Shown: one piece after another, positions 12,252 to 26,100 of the stretch | Position numbering within the stretch: the stretch's first letter is position 1 | How the letters are laid out: every line of letters begins with the position of its first letter | Assembly (NCBI GenBank): GCA_028455995.1 | Contig: JABELC010000002.1 | Span: 1,612,001 to 1,676,000, forward strand | Length of the DNA stretch: 64,000 bases | Direction of reading: 5' to 3' | Source of the DNA: Scleromitrula shiraiana | Taxonomy: Eukaryota > Ascomycota > Leotiomycetes > Helotiales > Sclerotiniaceae | The notes under the pieces: model-generated | Database searches by the model: none | Told to the model about the DNA's origin: nothing | Seen by the model: the letters and a program-made list of their open reading frames with translations, nothing else | Translations under genes and position numbers: made by a program

Positions 12252-13376
12252 GTTGGATGAGTGGATAGGGGTGGGAGAGAGGAGAAAAGGGGGAAGAGAG
12301 GGGATGTGGCAGGGCGAGAGAAATGAGATGAAAAGGTTTGATGTTTGTTTATTTATGGGGAAAGAGGGAGCTATTCATTTCGAACGAGCAGGCAAGCAAG
12401 CAAGCAAGCAAGCAAAGCGCAAACTCTTATGTACATATGTATTGTACAATCAATGATGGATATGGATATGCATGATAGATGAATGAATGAATGAACGAAT
12501 GAATTAAGGAATTAAGGAATTAAGGAATGCTATGTTATAAGATCTGCTGGACTTCAACTAGATATCTGAGGTGGGGTGGGGTAGAGTGAATTCATAGAAA
12601 TGTAATTTGCATTGTATGATTCACTAGGCCTAATTGCCTAAGTAATTATCTTCATGCCAGTGTCACGGTATACCTACTAGTATGATAATTATACACTAGG
12701 TATCCAAACCTTAGTCCATATCCATGTCCATGTCCATCTAGTCAGTCTCAGTCAATAAGTAAATAAATAACCAAGTAGAAGTAGAGAGGACAAAATCAAG
12801 CCCGCAAAATGAATTAATCTCATGCTCGAGTATATTCTCAATAACCAACTTGAAATCCAAGCTCAGTCAAACAATTAGATATTATACTAGTAGTTATTTA
12901 ACATTGATTAAGATATTATGATATTGTAATTATTCTATATTGATGAGAACATTATAATATTCAAGTTATAATTATTCTACTCGAGTACATTCAAAGTTAA
13001 TCTGAACATTCTACTCCTATAATTATTCGATAGTATCAATATAAACATTACAATATTATAATTCTTCCATAGTAGTGGGGACATTCTAATTATTTAAATA
13101 TTACTGTGATATCGACTTGAACAATATAATTTCATAATTATTTCCTATCGATTTAAATAATATAATTATCTAACTATATAATATCAATTTGAAGATTCTC
13201 GAGTTGAATATTAAGTTAATAGTATGGAATATATCATATATTGCGAATTGATGCTTGCTGTACTCGTATGTCTATCCCGTATGTACATTCCGCATGTCGC
13301 ATGTCTCAGCTTATTCAACAGCTTGGACACTATACATATATACATATATACATACATACATACATACATACATACA

Positions 13377-13410
<34 letters not shown>

Positions 13411-13813
13411 CATACATACATACAGCATAGGGGTTCATTAAAGATATACTCGTATACTGTATTCCATGCATGCATACATAGTGTTTGGATCTTTAGATCA
13501 AGTCAGATGAGTGAGTACATTCGTAGTAAATAGTGTACTAGTAATAAATAATATTATTAAATCCCCCAATAAAACCCCATTCCACATTATCTATGCTAAC
13601 CAACTTGAATGCTTCACATAAATCTCATTCTGCTCTGCTCTACTCTACTCTACTCTACTCTGCTCCAACACATCTCTTTCACAAGCTAGGTATATTTCTC
13701 TCACTCTATCAACAAAACAAACAATCAATCAAACAAACACAAAAGCAAAAGCAAGTAAAGCATTCTCAAATTACTCAAAAAAGATACCAAAAGATATTTC
13801 AAAATAAGTAAGT

Positions 13814-13852
<39 letters not shown>

Positions 13853-14147
13853 ATCCTAATCCAAATACGCCCATCCATCCCTTTCCTTCCCACGCACCCT
13901 CCCAAATTTCTGATTCCCTTGCTGCAATTATGCAAAAATAATAAGTCTTAAAAAATCTTCAGTTCATCTCCTTTCTTTCCTTCTTTCCTTCATTCCTTCT
14001 TTCGCACCCCTTCGCTTCCTCAAACACAAAATACACTGTTATTAAAAGGTTGGTTTACTGTCATCATATGATCTATGCTAAAAAATTTTCCCTTTGCTTT
14101 CCTTCACTTTCATTCATCTCCTACCGCTGAACTAAATAACTTGTATC
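12252..14147. other. Intergenic between MDV1 and class V chitin synthase, convergent
   Basis: About 1.9 kb with no gene. It is repeat-rich: GCAA and GAAT runs at 12388-12500, a GGAATTAA run near 12505, very AT-rich DNA at 12830-13220, a CATA array at 13334-13425, and an AATC run at about 13811-13850. It holds the 3' UTRs of both flanking genes. Confidence 0.6.
13334..13425. repeat. CATA tetranucleotide microsatellite
   Basis: About 90 bp of (CATA)n, interrupted by ATA steps at both ends. Long open frames read through it on both strands purely because the unit lacks stops. They are not genes. Confidence 0.9.
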
Positions 14148-17100
14148 TTATAATTGACCGGAGAGAAGTGCTTCGGTTGCTATAAAAGGAGAATAACGTT
14201 AGCAATCGGAACTTTAAAGATGCAACAAACAAGTAAATGAAAAGACCGGAAAAAAACATACCAGAATTAATATAAGCTCTCCTAGCATCAAGCGAAACAC
14301 CAAATCTCTTCTCCAACTCCATCTTAATACTCTTCTTCGTAATCGTCATCAAATCGGCCGTTTTGAGAATATCCCTAATCTCCGCTAAGATGGAATCATC
14401 ACTGGGTAGACCGGCAAGATTCGTCATCTCCATTTCTTGCCCGAAGAATTGACTTCCTCCGAATTGGCTGGTGCGGTTACCGGGTGTGCCCATTCCCATA
14501 TCGGATGGTGCTAGTGATACTCGGGATTGATATAGATGTGCGTTCTTTGCATCAGCGCCATAACCGTTGAATTGAGACATTGGTCTAGATGCTGGGATTG
14601 CGTATTCTGAGACGGCAGGTTGGTATTTGGTGCCGTACGAGTAACCTGAGATTTCAGATCGTCCATCATCTTGTTGAGTTTGGGCCTCCCAGAGCTCAGC
14701 TTGGTAATCTTCCCATTTCTTGTGTGGAATAGAAGCTGGGTCAAATTTTCCTTCATCAGTGATGACAATCTTCTTACCCTTTTCTCCGGTAACAACACGA
14801 GTGTTACCCCATGAGAAATCATCCATATGCCAGAAACTATACAATGGCAATCCCAAGGAGTACACAGGAATAGCAAGAATGTATAGAATCATCCATCCAA
14901 TCATCTCCCACTTTCGTCGAAGAATAAAGACGATTGCTTGCAAACCGTAGATCGCACCAAGCATGATGAAAGCCGTGATAGGTACATAACTAGGGGATTC
15001 GATAACAAGGACAATAAGATAGACGATATAAGCGACAGTGACAGGCTGAACCAAAGTGGAAAGTAAATCCATGAAGACAATGAAACGCATACTAAAGCAG
15101 CAGAAACCGCAAAGTTCAGACATAGGTACGAGTTCTGCGAGATTGTGGACAGTAGAGTTAATCCAACGACGACGTTGCGAGAGGAAGACTGCCCATGAAT
15201 CGGGAGCAATAGTCCATGCCATTGCGGAACGAATGAACTTAGTCTTGTACTTAGAGTGATATTTGATAAGTAAAGTGGTCAGGTAACGATCCTCTCCCAA
15301 ATGCAACAAGTTTTTCATGTGAAGCGTATCAACTCGGATATTAGCGTAGTTTTCCACAACCTCACGACTGACAAACAAGGGCTTTCCAGAATCCGCAGCA
15401 CGAATTCGATACATGGTGAAACAACCTGGAAGACAAGTGACGCTACCAAACAAACTCTCGAATGCTTTGGAAAGATTGTGAGAAATGAAGTATTCGTAAA
15501 CTTGAATCATAGTAACGAATGACGATTTGGAATTGGTTAGAGATGTTTCTCCACAGACTCCTAGCAACCTAGTATCATCCAAGAATGCCGAAACCATGCG
15601 GGATGCAGAATCGGCCGCAACGACTGTATCGGCATCAATTTGCAACATGAACTCATAGAATGTCGGGTTAACACCAATGATGTTACGAATCTGGTGGTAC
15701 ATTTCAAGCTCGAGAGGACTCATAGGGGCATTGTAGTGAACACGGTTCAAAAAGCGCATCATAACCATTTGAGAATCACGCTTCCCTCTGTTTCCGGGTC
15801 TGGAAACTTCCGAAGGTTTACCGACTTTAACAACAACCAAGAAAGGAACGATATGCCCTTGTACCTCGTAGAGACCAGAGTATGCTTTACCCATATTGTG
15901 CTGTTTCATTCCTTCGCCCAAGGATTCAAAACTCAAAGGTTCGGGATCAACCGTTTCAGAAACTCCCAGAATGTCCAACACGATACGTGGGGTAGGTCGA
16001 TCGTTACCTTGACCAATAATCATACCATCACAGATGACTACCAAGAGTTTTCGTTTATCATCATACTTCATCCTAGCAACCGAGTCGATGGCTCTTCGAA
16101 GTGAGTCCTCGTCTTCTGTGTAGGCTGGCACCTGACAAATAATAAACTTATCGAGGTTCTCGGGAATATTCTTGCCACCGAATTGTAGAGCTGCAAAAAA
16201 CTTAAAGAGAATAACAGCACAAAGAATACCGGAAATGGCGAGAACGAAATATTCAGCAAATTGACATCTGATGGAATCTCTGGTGTCTACATTGCCAACA
16301 TAGAAGAGATTGTCCAAGCAAACTTCCATACGAGATCTCAATCCATCATCAAGGTCCAGAGCATTCCAGTATTTCGTAACATCGTTTCCGGCCTTTTGCT
16401 GGAACAAGTCAACGACTAAGGGATCCATGAAATCGGTGGTGACATTGGTAGGTAAATCATCTCCCTCAGGAACAATCACCTTCCGTCCTCCCGCAATATA
16501 CTTGGTAAAATCGTAAATTTTACCATTCAAGATAGCGATGGATGATGATTTACTAGCAAGCGTACCAACATATTGCTTAGTGTAACCAATAGTACCCTTG
16601 TGATAGCCAGATCTCTTGAGCATGATAATCTGCTCAATATACCAATCGGGACGAGAATCATTTTGGAAAGCTCGGAAGTCATGATATTGAGAGTTGGTAT
16701 CCCTGCTGCTGATGACCGATGCGGAACCAGTTACGTTGGTTGATGAGTAATCGAGTTGCACATAAGGGTTGATCGATCCATCTACACCTTGGCAAAGAGC
16801 CGAAACCTGAACAGGGAACAGAGAGCTAGCATCAAGACCGGCATACTTAAGAATTGACTTTGCTGGAATGATTTGAGGGTAGTGAATAGTAGCAAAGTCG
16901 GTGATATCGAAAACGTTTCCACGAATTGCTACGTAAGCATCCGATTTTTTGCCATCGTAGGATGTCAACTCCGATGCGCTGTAAACGTGTTGGGTAGGAC
17001 AAATAAGCTTTGGCATGATGACAATGAAGAAGGCGACGAATAGACAGAACCACCAAATCATCATGTTAATAGCCAATTTCTCTCTCCAAGCTAGTCGAAC

Positions 17101-19905
17101 ATCCTTTCGGGGCATGCGACCAATCCAACGGATGAGAAAATCAGGAAGGAGCCAAGTCATTAACCAGACCACGGCCAACCACCTCTTTCGAGAGGCACTA
17201 GTTTTCACCTCTTCAACCTCGATCATAGTCTTCTCATTTCCTTTCTCGGCTAATTGTTCCTTGGTATCCAAATTACGGAACATATCACCTTGGCCGAGAG
17301 CTGAGGCACCAGCATCAGAACGAGCATCGATGTCCTGGCTACCGAAATAGCCAGACTTTTTGTCTCCATAAATGTACGCTCCGGGCGAGGGTGTAAGAAG
17401 TCCCCCACCAGGTAGAAGACGTTCCTTAGAAGCAGCATAGCTATCACCAGGAGTAAGTCTAGGTTCACCATCATCTGATGGTAGTGGGTATCGTCCCGCA
17501 ACGAATCCACGCTCGTTCAACTTTGCAATGTCTGCCCAGCATCTCTCACTGAGGAAGACTCCAGTGCTCCCAACTTTGGCCTCGTTTCCAGGCCATCTCT
17601 TCTCATCAATCACCGCCTCCACCTTGTCACGTTCACTACCAACCAATATAGTTTCATTGTCCGCAAGACCTAGAAATTCACCAAAGGGAAGGAAGATGCT
17701 GAAATCGGCATTTCGCAACCTTTGACTGATCTCCGCGATACCAAAAGTCTGCATCTGTGTACGCACACATTTACTATCGAACTGGTTGGCAATACGACGG
17801 TCATTGGGTTTGAGACAGAAAACAAAATAGGGGTTTGTGTTGGGAGCGTTGAGTGCTTTAGTAACATTATCCAAAGAGGAAAGGAACTGTGCAGCAGCCC
17901 CTTGTTCGATGTTGAGACCTTTTCGAGTTGGCTCAATACTTTCGGCAACATCGTCCATTGAATCCAGTGCCTTCCTTTGGCCACCAAATCTATTTGGTCT
18001 ATCGCCCTTCTTGCGCATAACACTTGGCTGTCTCAAAGGTTTGGAACTGACTTGAGCTTGCATCACAGTCGACTTTTCTTGGGGATGCAAGATTCTTTGA
18101 AGTGCTTCTTGACCGAAAAGTTGACTCACAAAGTCACTCTTAGTATCTCTAATCAAGTTCATAAGATCACCAGAAATGACTTCTCCGTTCTCTTCGACAA
18201 GGCCTGCCACTGGGTATTCTACTTCTCCTGCAAAATGTTTGACAGCAAAACCAGCTGCAGCATTGTGAGTAGCAAAGTTGCTTCCAGGAAGCTTAGCAGT
18301 CGCACTGCTGATTGTGATAGCTGGGTTCTTGCCTTCGAATCGTTTGCGTAAGCTCTCTAATAGTTGAATATCGGTTTTATGGCGTTTAGTCTGATCATCA
18401 AGAATGCTCAAAAGACCGTTTCCATGTTTGAGAAGACCTTTCATGGCATCTGAATTGTCAAAGTAACTAGTGGCGGCGACGGTAACTTCTTCATTCTCTA
18501 ATATATCAGCCTTTCCTTCGAAGAAACTTTGCAATGTAAAGTTATAGAGCGCCTCGTTTGCTGCATTGCTGAGCAGTTGGTCCAAAGTCGAGTCAGTAGC
18601 AGGCTGCTGAGCAAAACCGGGGAAATCAACAATAGAAATTGTGTTTGCCACAGAGTCTTCCGAAGCACAAACTCTCTGATTGATGCTTTCAATGACATAC
18701 GCCACCAGTAAAGAATACAAAGTCCTGGCTAATTCGTCTGCATTACTCTTAGCACCCTTTGGATCAAGCATTACAGTCACTCGCTCCCGATGGAGGATCT
18801 TGGTTTTGTAACCTAATGTTGTCTGCAAATCGGCCACACCGACACCCAAAAATGCTGCAATAATGCTCAAAACATCCTTGTTCTTCACTGCTGTGACTGT
18901 CTGGCCACCCTCATGGGAATAGCCACCACTATCATCGCCAAATGCTGCAGTGTCATTGGCCGTCTCAAATTCAAGCTGACCGATATGGAGAATACTAGCT
19001 AGAATTTGGCAAATTTCTGCAATTTCGCTCCTTGGGAATTCCAACTTCCTCAACGCCGTCTTGAAAAGCTGGAAACCGTCTGCGTCGTTGATTCCTACCT
19101 TCAATTGCGTAGGATGTCCAAGATATCGCCATCTCTTCTGGGCTCCAGTCGACTGTCTGTTGCCAACGTTGCCGTGAGCCGCATCCGAAAGAACCCCTGA
19201 CGCATCTAATCCCAAATGTGATTTCTCCGCAGCACTAGTACCTGCTAACAGATAATACAGCACATGAAAATTTCTCTCTCCAGTTGGTACCGATGCTACT
19301 CGACTACGCTCCAACCTGTGCTCGAGAACCTTTCCACCGATCAAAGTTGGATTGACCGTGGATGATGTATCATATTGTAACTCGAAGAATAAACCAGCTT
19401 TCGAAGCCGTTGGGGTTGTAGCAGTTTTAGTGGTTGTAAGGGTATCGAATACGTACGCGGCAAGAGATAATTTGGTTGAAAGAGGGGTTGCAGATTTGCT
19501 AAGTAAGGCGGAAAGTAAGTGGGATCGAACAGTGGTTTTACCGGACCCTGATTCTCCTCTATTGTCTCAATTAGCTATGTTCCACTGCAGAATAGACATT
19601 TTCACTCACAAAAACACCACAGCTTGATTCTCTGTGCGTGCTCCAAGTCTTGTGTATGCCTTGTCTGCAATATCCTCCGCACCCCCCATTGCACTCCCTT
19701 CCTTGCCTCCATTTGGCCCTTTTGTCGAAGAGGAATATGTATTGAGAGATATTAAAGCATGAGACGATAGCTCAGCTGTTGGTAATGAAACATGAAATCG
19801 ACTTGCAAGATGTGCTGTAAGATGTGTGTCTGATTGTAAATGTGCTGGTAGAGCAGGAAGGGATGGCTGCGAATGCGCTCCACTAGATGGATTATTCAAA
19901 GCCAT
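14148..19905 (-). CDS. csmA: Class V chitin synthase with N-terminal myosin motor domain
   Basis: Three exons (19905-19610, 19558-14262, 14179-14148) encode 1874 residues. Residues 1-760 form a myosin-like motor with an intact ATP-binding P-loop GESGSGKT (100-107), whose first codon follows the first intron. Two membrane helices lie near 890-950. A cytochrome b5-like fold lies around 955-1010 (YVAIRGNVFDITDF). The chitin synthase core follows, with EDRYLTTLL and the catalytic product-channel motif QRRRW at 1560-1564, then further membrane helices. The C-terminus is a DEK_C domain that ends SATEALLSGQL after the last intron. The enzyme polymerises chitin from UDP-GlcNAc at sites of polarised growth and the motor domain binds actin. 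It is paired head-to-head with the class VI gene, as csmA/csmB are in Aspergillus. Conserved neighbours and motifs make the class call secure. Confidence 0.96.
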
Positions 19906-20383
19906 GTTGAATATGGGTCGAAACCCTTGATTTAAAGATATATTTCCTCTATACTACCTTCTATTATCGAAATAAGATTAAATGTAGACGAATAGCAAAT
20001 TTCAATGTGTGGTAGAAGGTTTTCACGCGTTGAAATGTTGGTTGATTCCAAAGTAAATAGCCAAGGAGACTTTAAGAACGTTGAATGTCTACAGAAACAA
20101 ATTAAAATAGCGAGGGTATGAATTACTCTTATTTAAGGTATGAGAGAGCAATAACAACAAGAAAAAGCGAATGTGATGATCTAAAGATCTTTTAATTGAA
20201 AAGAATCCAAAATATTGAATTATAATGGAGTTATGGAGTTAAAAAATATAATAAAATGTTGGGAAGAGAAGGAAGAGATGTTGTGTGAATGATGAATGAG
20301 AATACCTTCGCCTTCGTCCTCTTCTCCTACAAATTGACTTGAATTGCTAGTAACGAGCTAAATATCCTCTCTCTCTCTAATAT

Positions 20384-20511
20384 ATTTTTTATTTTTTTTA
20401 TTTTTATTTTTTATTTTTTATTTTTTATTTTTTATTTTTTATTTTTTATTTTTTATTTTTTATTTTTTATTTTTTATTTTTTATTTTTTATTTTTTATTT
20501 TTTATTTTTTA
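20384..20511. repeat. 7-bp A/T tandem array
   Basis: About 17 copies of ATTTTTT in near-perfect register, a strongly asymmetric poly(dA:dT)-like tract likely to exclude nucleosomes. It sits in the shared chitin synthase promoter, about 480 bp from the class V start codon. Confidence 0.9.
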
Positions 20512-20526
20512 ATTCGGGTTAGAGAG

Positions 20527-20553
20527 AATAATAATAATAATAATAATAATAAT
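20527..20553. repeat. AAT trinucleotide microsatellite
   Basis: Nine perfect AAT units directly after the A/T array. Confidence 0.85.
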
Positions 20554-20600
20554 ATCCCAGCATAGACTGGTGGAGAGAGAACACTTTACTAATTAGAGAA

Positions 20601-20654
20601 CACTTGAAACACTTGAAGCACTTCAAGCACTTCAAGCACTTGAAGCACTTGAGA
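20601..20654. repeat. 9-bp tandem array with alternating orientation
   Basis: Six 9-bp units: ACTTGAAAC, ACTTGAAGC, ACTTCAAGC twice, ACTTGAAGC, then a partial. CTTGAAG and CTTCAAG are reverse complements of each other, so the array can fold into stems as well as being a direct repeat. Confidence 0.85.
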
Positions 20655-21925
20655 GGGAAAAAAGAGAGTAAATTGAGCAATAGAATAATTATGGCAATAT
20701 ATGTGCTTATAGTCTACCGTAGTGATACATTTCTCGATAAAATCTTTATTTTTTCTATTTTAGGAAGAGACTCGACCCAACCAAAAGATCAAGGACCATG
20801 GACCAAGGATATTAAAAAAACAAAACAACAAAACATTATTGCTTATACCTAGATAGAGATTGAAGATCCGCTTATCCAACTACCATACCAATAATGCTTC
20901 ATCCTTTTACTTTTTTGTAGTTGGTGAAATAGAAAAGTTCTCTACAATCTGCAAGAATTTATTATTATTCCTTCCCACCCACTTCTGACGCCACCATCGA
21001 AAAAATTACCAAAAGATAATCAACACGAGAAAAAGATATCAGCGGGGTGATCACAGCCTCAATAATCTATTATTTTATGTATGGACGAAAGTATGAAGAA
21101 TATCGGAATATCCAAATGGTTGGTTGATATCCATAGTTTATAGATCTGTAGAATATCGTCGGATAACATTAAAAAAAAAAGTGCTCTAAAAAACTTCTGC
21201 TGCATCCTGTATCTATTTATATATTACTACATAGGGTAACTCTTTCATGTTGATGGTATCAAAAGTATTTACGAAGGTAGATGTACCTAGTAGTATTTGA
21301 TGGCGGGTGGCTATCGGGATAGATTGATAGATGGGCGAGTATGCGGTGAGAAAAACTCATCATCCATCATTCATTATCCATTATCCATCATCCATCACCC
21401 ATTCTTCACACCCCTCCATAAGTATCAAATATACAACCTTAGGTACGAAGTACATAAGAGAGCATAAATTCTTATACACGAAGTTTCTGTGTAATACGTG
21501 ATATTATAGGGAAATCTGTGGAATCGGGGTTTTAAGGAGGCTTATATTATAAGATCCGTAGATGATCTTCATCAAGTTTTATCTTACCAGGGAACATAGC
21601 TACAAGGTTAATTCAATCGAAATTTATACTTCAATATGGAATTCATCCCCTATTCTTCAATATTTTGAGTTATCAATACCTTTATTATTTGAGGGGTTAC
21701 AGTATATATGATATATGATATATATATCATTATATATCATATAATATATCATAGTATTAATAAATCTACACTACAGTTTCATACATATTGATGAAATAGA
21801 TGGATAGATGATCATCGAACAATTGGTGCATCGTGTTGGTCTCTGGAATCATACGAACATTTCTATCACTTTATTAGTAAGCTGTTACGAAAGTGGATTC
21901 ATTCCTTGTTGCATATCATCCTGTA

Positions 21926-21984
21926 CATCCATCCATCCATCCATCCATCCATCTATCCACCCATCCATCCATCTATCCATCCAT
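21926..21984. repeat. CATC tetranucleotide microsatellite
   Basis: Imperfect (CATC)n with CTAT interruptions. It lies in the shared chitin synthase promoter. Confidence 0.8.
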
Positions 21985-23157
21985 ATTGTACGTATATTTG
22001 CCATGTGTACTATGTAGTTAATGTATCCAAGCCACTGTTGGGGACTTACTAACTTATTAGAAGAGACCTCTTTTAACCTCCAGCCTCTTAGCTAACAAAA
22101 CTTCCGCCATATTGGAAAAGGTTCATTGGTAGTTTGAGCAATTAGGTGAATTTCCAACTTCCGTAGGTTGATGATATATGATCAGATGGGAAGAGCATTT
22201 GTGAACACAATGATTACACTTTAGACAACGCCGGCAGCAAGAACTGATACTCAAAATAAATTAAACATTTCAAGTTGCAGTTTTAATTTATACCCAGATG
22301 CTCTGTACTCATAAATTCCACAAATTCCAGAAATTCCCTTCAAGTAAATTGTGTTTAAAACAGCGATGACCAACCAAAAACAAGTCTCGTATTTATAGAA
22401 CTAAATTTGATCTTTTCCTCTTTTTTTTCCCCCCCGATATGCGACTGCGACCTTTTTCCATCCAGGCTTAGCAAAACAAGGGGTCTTCTTATTTTTCTTC
22501 GTTAATGGTTCTTATAGTTCACCGTAAAATTAAATATACTCTAATAAACCTAGTAGGTAATAATTTAGAAATTTATTATTTGCTAGCACCAAATAGCCAG
22601 TAGTAGTAGGGGAGACTAAAGAGAAAAAGAACGGTCGCCGTCCATTTAGAAAAGTTGTTGTTGGTATGAAGTATGAAGTATGAAGAAGGACATTCCTATC
22701 TTTTTGTGATTTTGTGATTTTCAAAATAACTTCCCTAAATTTATCATATCTTTGCAATTTTGTATCAAACTTACTTATTATTCACCTCATTCGCTTGGTG
22801 AAGAGTTTCTTTCTCTTGAGGTTTCAATTCGATTTATTTACACATTTTAATTCAATTTAACTCTCGTTCTCAACGTTGTTTTTGCCTCTGAGCCTCCATC
22901 TTCCATTTCAATCCATTCAAATTCAGTGGCTCGGCGACAGGAAATACAGAATAACATCAAACAAATTCCAATATTATAACAATTCAACAACGCATTTCTT
23001 GAGCCTTTTGATCTCGAAAACAAAACATCTATCGTTTACAAATCAAATAAAAGAGGTCGATCTTTGAAACAGAATTTAATATTGGATAACATTTTGAATT
23101 CAATAATAAGGTTTCGAAGCCGGAGTGAGGGAGGAAAACCCCCCATCTAAACGCAAG

Positions 23158-26100
23158 ATGGCGGGCAATAATCGAATGTCAACATATTCAATGACTTCCT
23201 CAGTTCAAGGGGTTGGTCGAAACTTTCATGCTGCACAACAATCAACTCAGGTTTCAACAACCACTCTTTTAAATGCAGTTCACCACATATATACATCCGG
23301 TCAACCATATCGATTAGATGCCAGTACTAGTTTGGTTGTGAATACTTGGTTAACCGCTTCACAAACCGATCATGAGGGAAGGACGGGTGGCACGATAGAT
23401 TCTGCATTGGCAGCGCGAGCTTGGGAGCATGCTAGACGTCGTGCAGAGGATGGATGCATTGTTTTAGGGTATGTTTATATACTATGCTTCAGAAAACTTA
23501 AGACTAATTATCTCGCAGCTCTCTTCACGAATCTACTCCTTCCATATTAGCTCCTTTCCTCGGCACACTTCCTCTTTCCATTCCTGCATCATTGTATACC
23601 GCCCTTACAGTTTTACGTCCTTTTATCTACTGCGTCTCCCCGCAGAATCCATCTACTCCTAGACAATCTGCTCTTGGTGTTACCTTGACATTGTCACTTG
23701 CGGGAAATCTAACCGCAGCTTCTATAGCACTTTCTGAAGGTGGAATCGACACAAAGAAGGGATTCTTGAGTCTACCGGCGGAACGAGGGTACCGAGCATT
23801 CGATGTTTTCTATTATCTGCTCACATCTGTTTCAACACCTGCCGAACGAGAATTCTTAGGGTTGAAGAATGCTTCTTCATATGCTCTGCTGGAAAAGTCC
23901 GGCACATACGATCCCCCTTCATATCTTCCCACTGCTGACGATGCAGCTGCTGCAGACGACTTTCGATCATCTTTGAAAGCTATTGGTATCAAGGGTGCAG
24001 CACATCGAAATTTGATCTCGATCTTGGCAGGTCTATTGAAATTGGGTGATACATTAAGCTTTATACTTGATGAGGATGCTTTGGAGGAGATTTGTGAAGA
24101 TGTGGGAGGACTACTTGGCTTAGAACCAGAAGTCCTTGTCAAACAATGCACAACATCTGAACGGGAAACATTAATAGGCGGCTTGTATGAAGCTCTTGTT
24201 GATTGGGTAATCCTCAAAGCAAACGAAGCCATTACCAGTGAAATGGCCCGGATCAAGGACGGGGATTCATCTAGTGAAGGTGGACCGGGAGCTCGAACTC
24301 CTAACACTGATGAAGACACTGGCGATACTGTTTGTATAACCGTACTCGAAATTCATGACGCAACTCTCGGAAAAGCAGCAGCTATGCGAGGTGTCTTCGA
24401 TGATACCCAAGGTATCAATTCCGAGATGAAAGAGGATGGTGTCGAAGTAGTGACTGCTGGCTCCTCTGTTATCCGAGAAATGCAGAATGCTGTAGCCGAA
24501 GTTGCTCCCGACCTAGGAATCATGACTGGACCAGCGGGTAGAGAGCGTGAACACGAGCTTGAGAAGCGTGAGATAGTTTTAGAGAAGGTGGGCCATGCAG
24601 GCGAAGAGGATGGTTTCCTGAAGAAACTTCTCTTTCCTGTTGAAGGTGAGGGTGTCAATCTCGGACGTAATGGTCGTATTGATCTCCCTGCTGTCCTTGG
24701 AAGCAGTCGTGTTTGGTATCATCTATCATTGCATCCTACAGATGACTCACCTGCAACCATAGCTTCACTCCCTTCCGTGACTTCTGCATGGTCTGCCGGC
24801 GTAGTTTCTCGCCAGTTACGTGCATGGAGATTACCAGAATGGGCAAATCGCCGCAATAAGAATCTTGACTTCACGGCTGATTTTGACCACGACGAGTTTG
24901 TTCAACGATATGCTCCTCTTGGTTGTAAAGATGGCCGAGAGGGCATCGAGAGCTGGATCATGGAACGTGGTTGGAGTAACGGGGAGGTTGTCATCGGTAA
25001 AGAACGTGTATGGATTCGTGAAGGTGCTTGGTGGGAAGCTGAAAGTATGCTTGATCTTAAGCCTACCGAGGAAGAATTCAGTGGTATACATGGTGGCATG
25101 GGAGGCATGCTAGGAGCCGACAATATTGCAACCGGCTACTCTGCAAACACCAATGGAAGTGGCTTCTTCCCTCCAATGAACGACTTAGCAATCCACGAGA
25201 GTCGTGAAGGGCTTCTTGGACCTCAGGGTTCTGCAAATGCTACTCGTAGCAATCTCGGGGCTCCTACCATTACGCCCTCAAGAAATGTCAGTGGTGGTGA
25301 TTATGGGCTTGGTTTCAAAGGTGACGATATGAAAGGCCAAGTCTATTACACCAACGAGAATGGGGAGTTTGTGAACGATCCCGAAGGAGGCGACGCTAAA
25401 GCCGTAGTCACAGAAACGGTTACTACGAGTCGTCGCATTTGGGTTGCTATTACCTGGGCTTTTACTTTCTGGATTCCTTCGTTTGTCCTTCGATTTGTCG
25501 GTCGCATGAAGCGACCTGATGTGCGAATGGCTTGGAGAGAAAAACTTGTTTTGGTTATGGCTATCATCTTCTTGAATTGCTTGGTTGTTTTCTGGATTAT
25601 CGAATTCGGCAAGCTCTTATGTCCAAATTCTGACAAGGCATGGAACTCGGCAGAAGTCGCTACTCATCAAGGAGACAACGACTTTTGGGTTAGTATTCAT
25701 GGAAGAGTTTACGACCTCTCCAAGTTCTGGAAATTACAACATAGTGATACTTCAATTGACACAACAAAAGAGAACATGCAACCTCTCGCCGGTTTGAACA
25801 TGGACAACTATTTCCCACCACCGTTGACAATCGCTTGCCCTGGTCTCGTGACTGATTACACTCTGGTACTTCAGAACAACAACACAGCCGAGTATCCTAA
25901 TGCAGTCCACACATCTGGAAATAGATCGGCATATGTAACCAGTAAACTCTACCAATGGGATTGGTATGCAGATGTTTTCACGCCCGCTATCAAGGAATAC
26001 TACCATGGTGATCTCGTTACTCTGAAAAGTAAAGTAAAGAGCGAGGGCCAAGACGAAAATCATTATTGGGTTATTCTTAACGGCAAGATCTATGATTTCA

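Larger units (their letters stand above)
19906..23157. promoter_or_regulatory. Shared 3.25-kb divergent promoter of the two myosin-chitin synthases
   Basis: The region lies between the two start codons, so it must drive both genes. It has no convincing coding frame. It contains a 7-bp ATTTTTT array (20384-20511), an AAT run (20527-20553), a 9-bp hairpin-forming array (20601-20654) and a CATC run (21926-21984). A TATATATCAT palindromic patch lies near 21700-21750. The boundary of each 5' UTR cannot be seen. Confidence 0.7.

Noticed and set aside
13211..13533. Several open frames of Tyr/Ile/His repeats on both strands
   Set aside because: They are translations of the CATA microsatellite, whose unit contains no stop.
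14110..14262. Uninterrupted extension of the class V chitin synthase past position 14262
   Set aside because: It passes through an 82-bp intron; the spliced end SATEALLSGQL fits the DEK_C domain, the unspliced hydrophobic tail does not.
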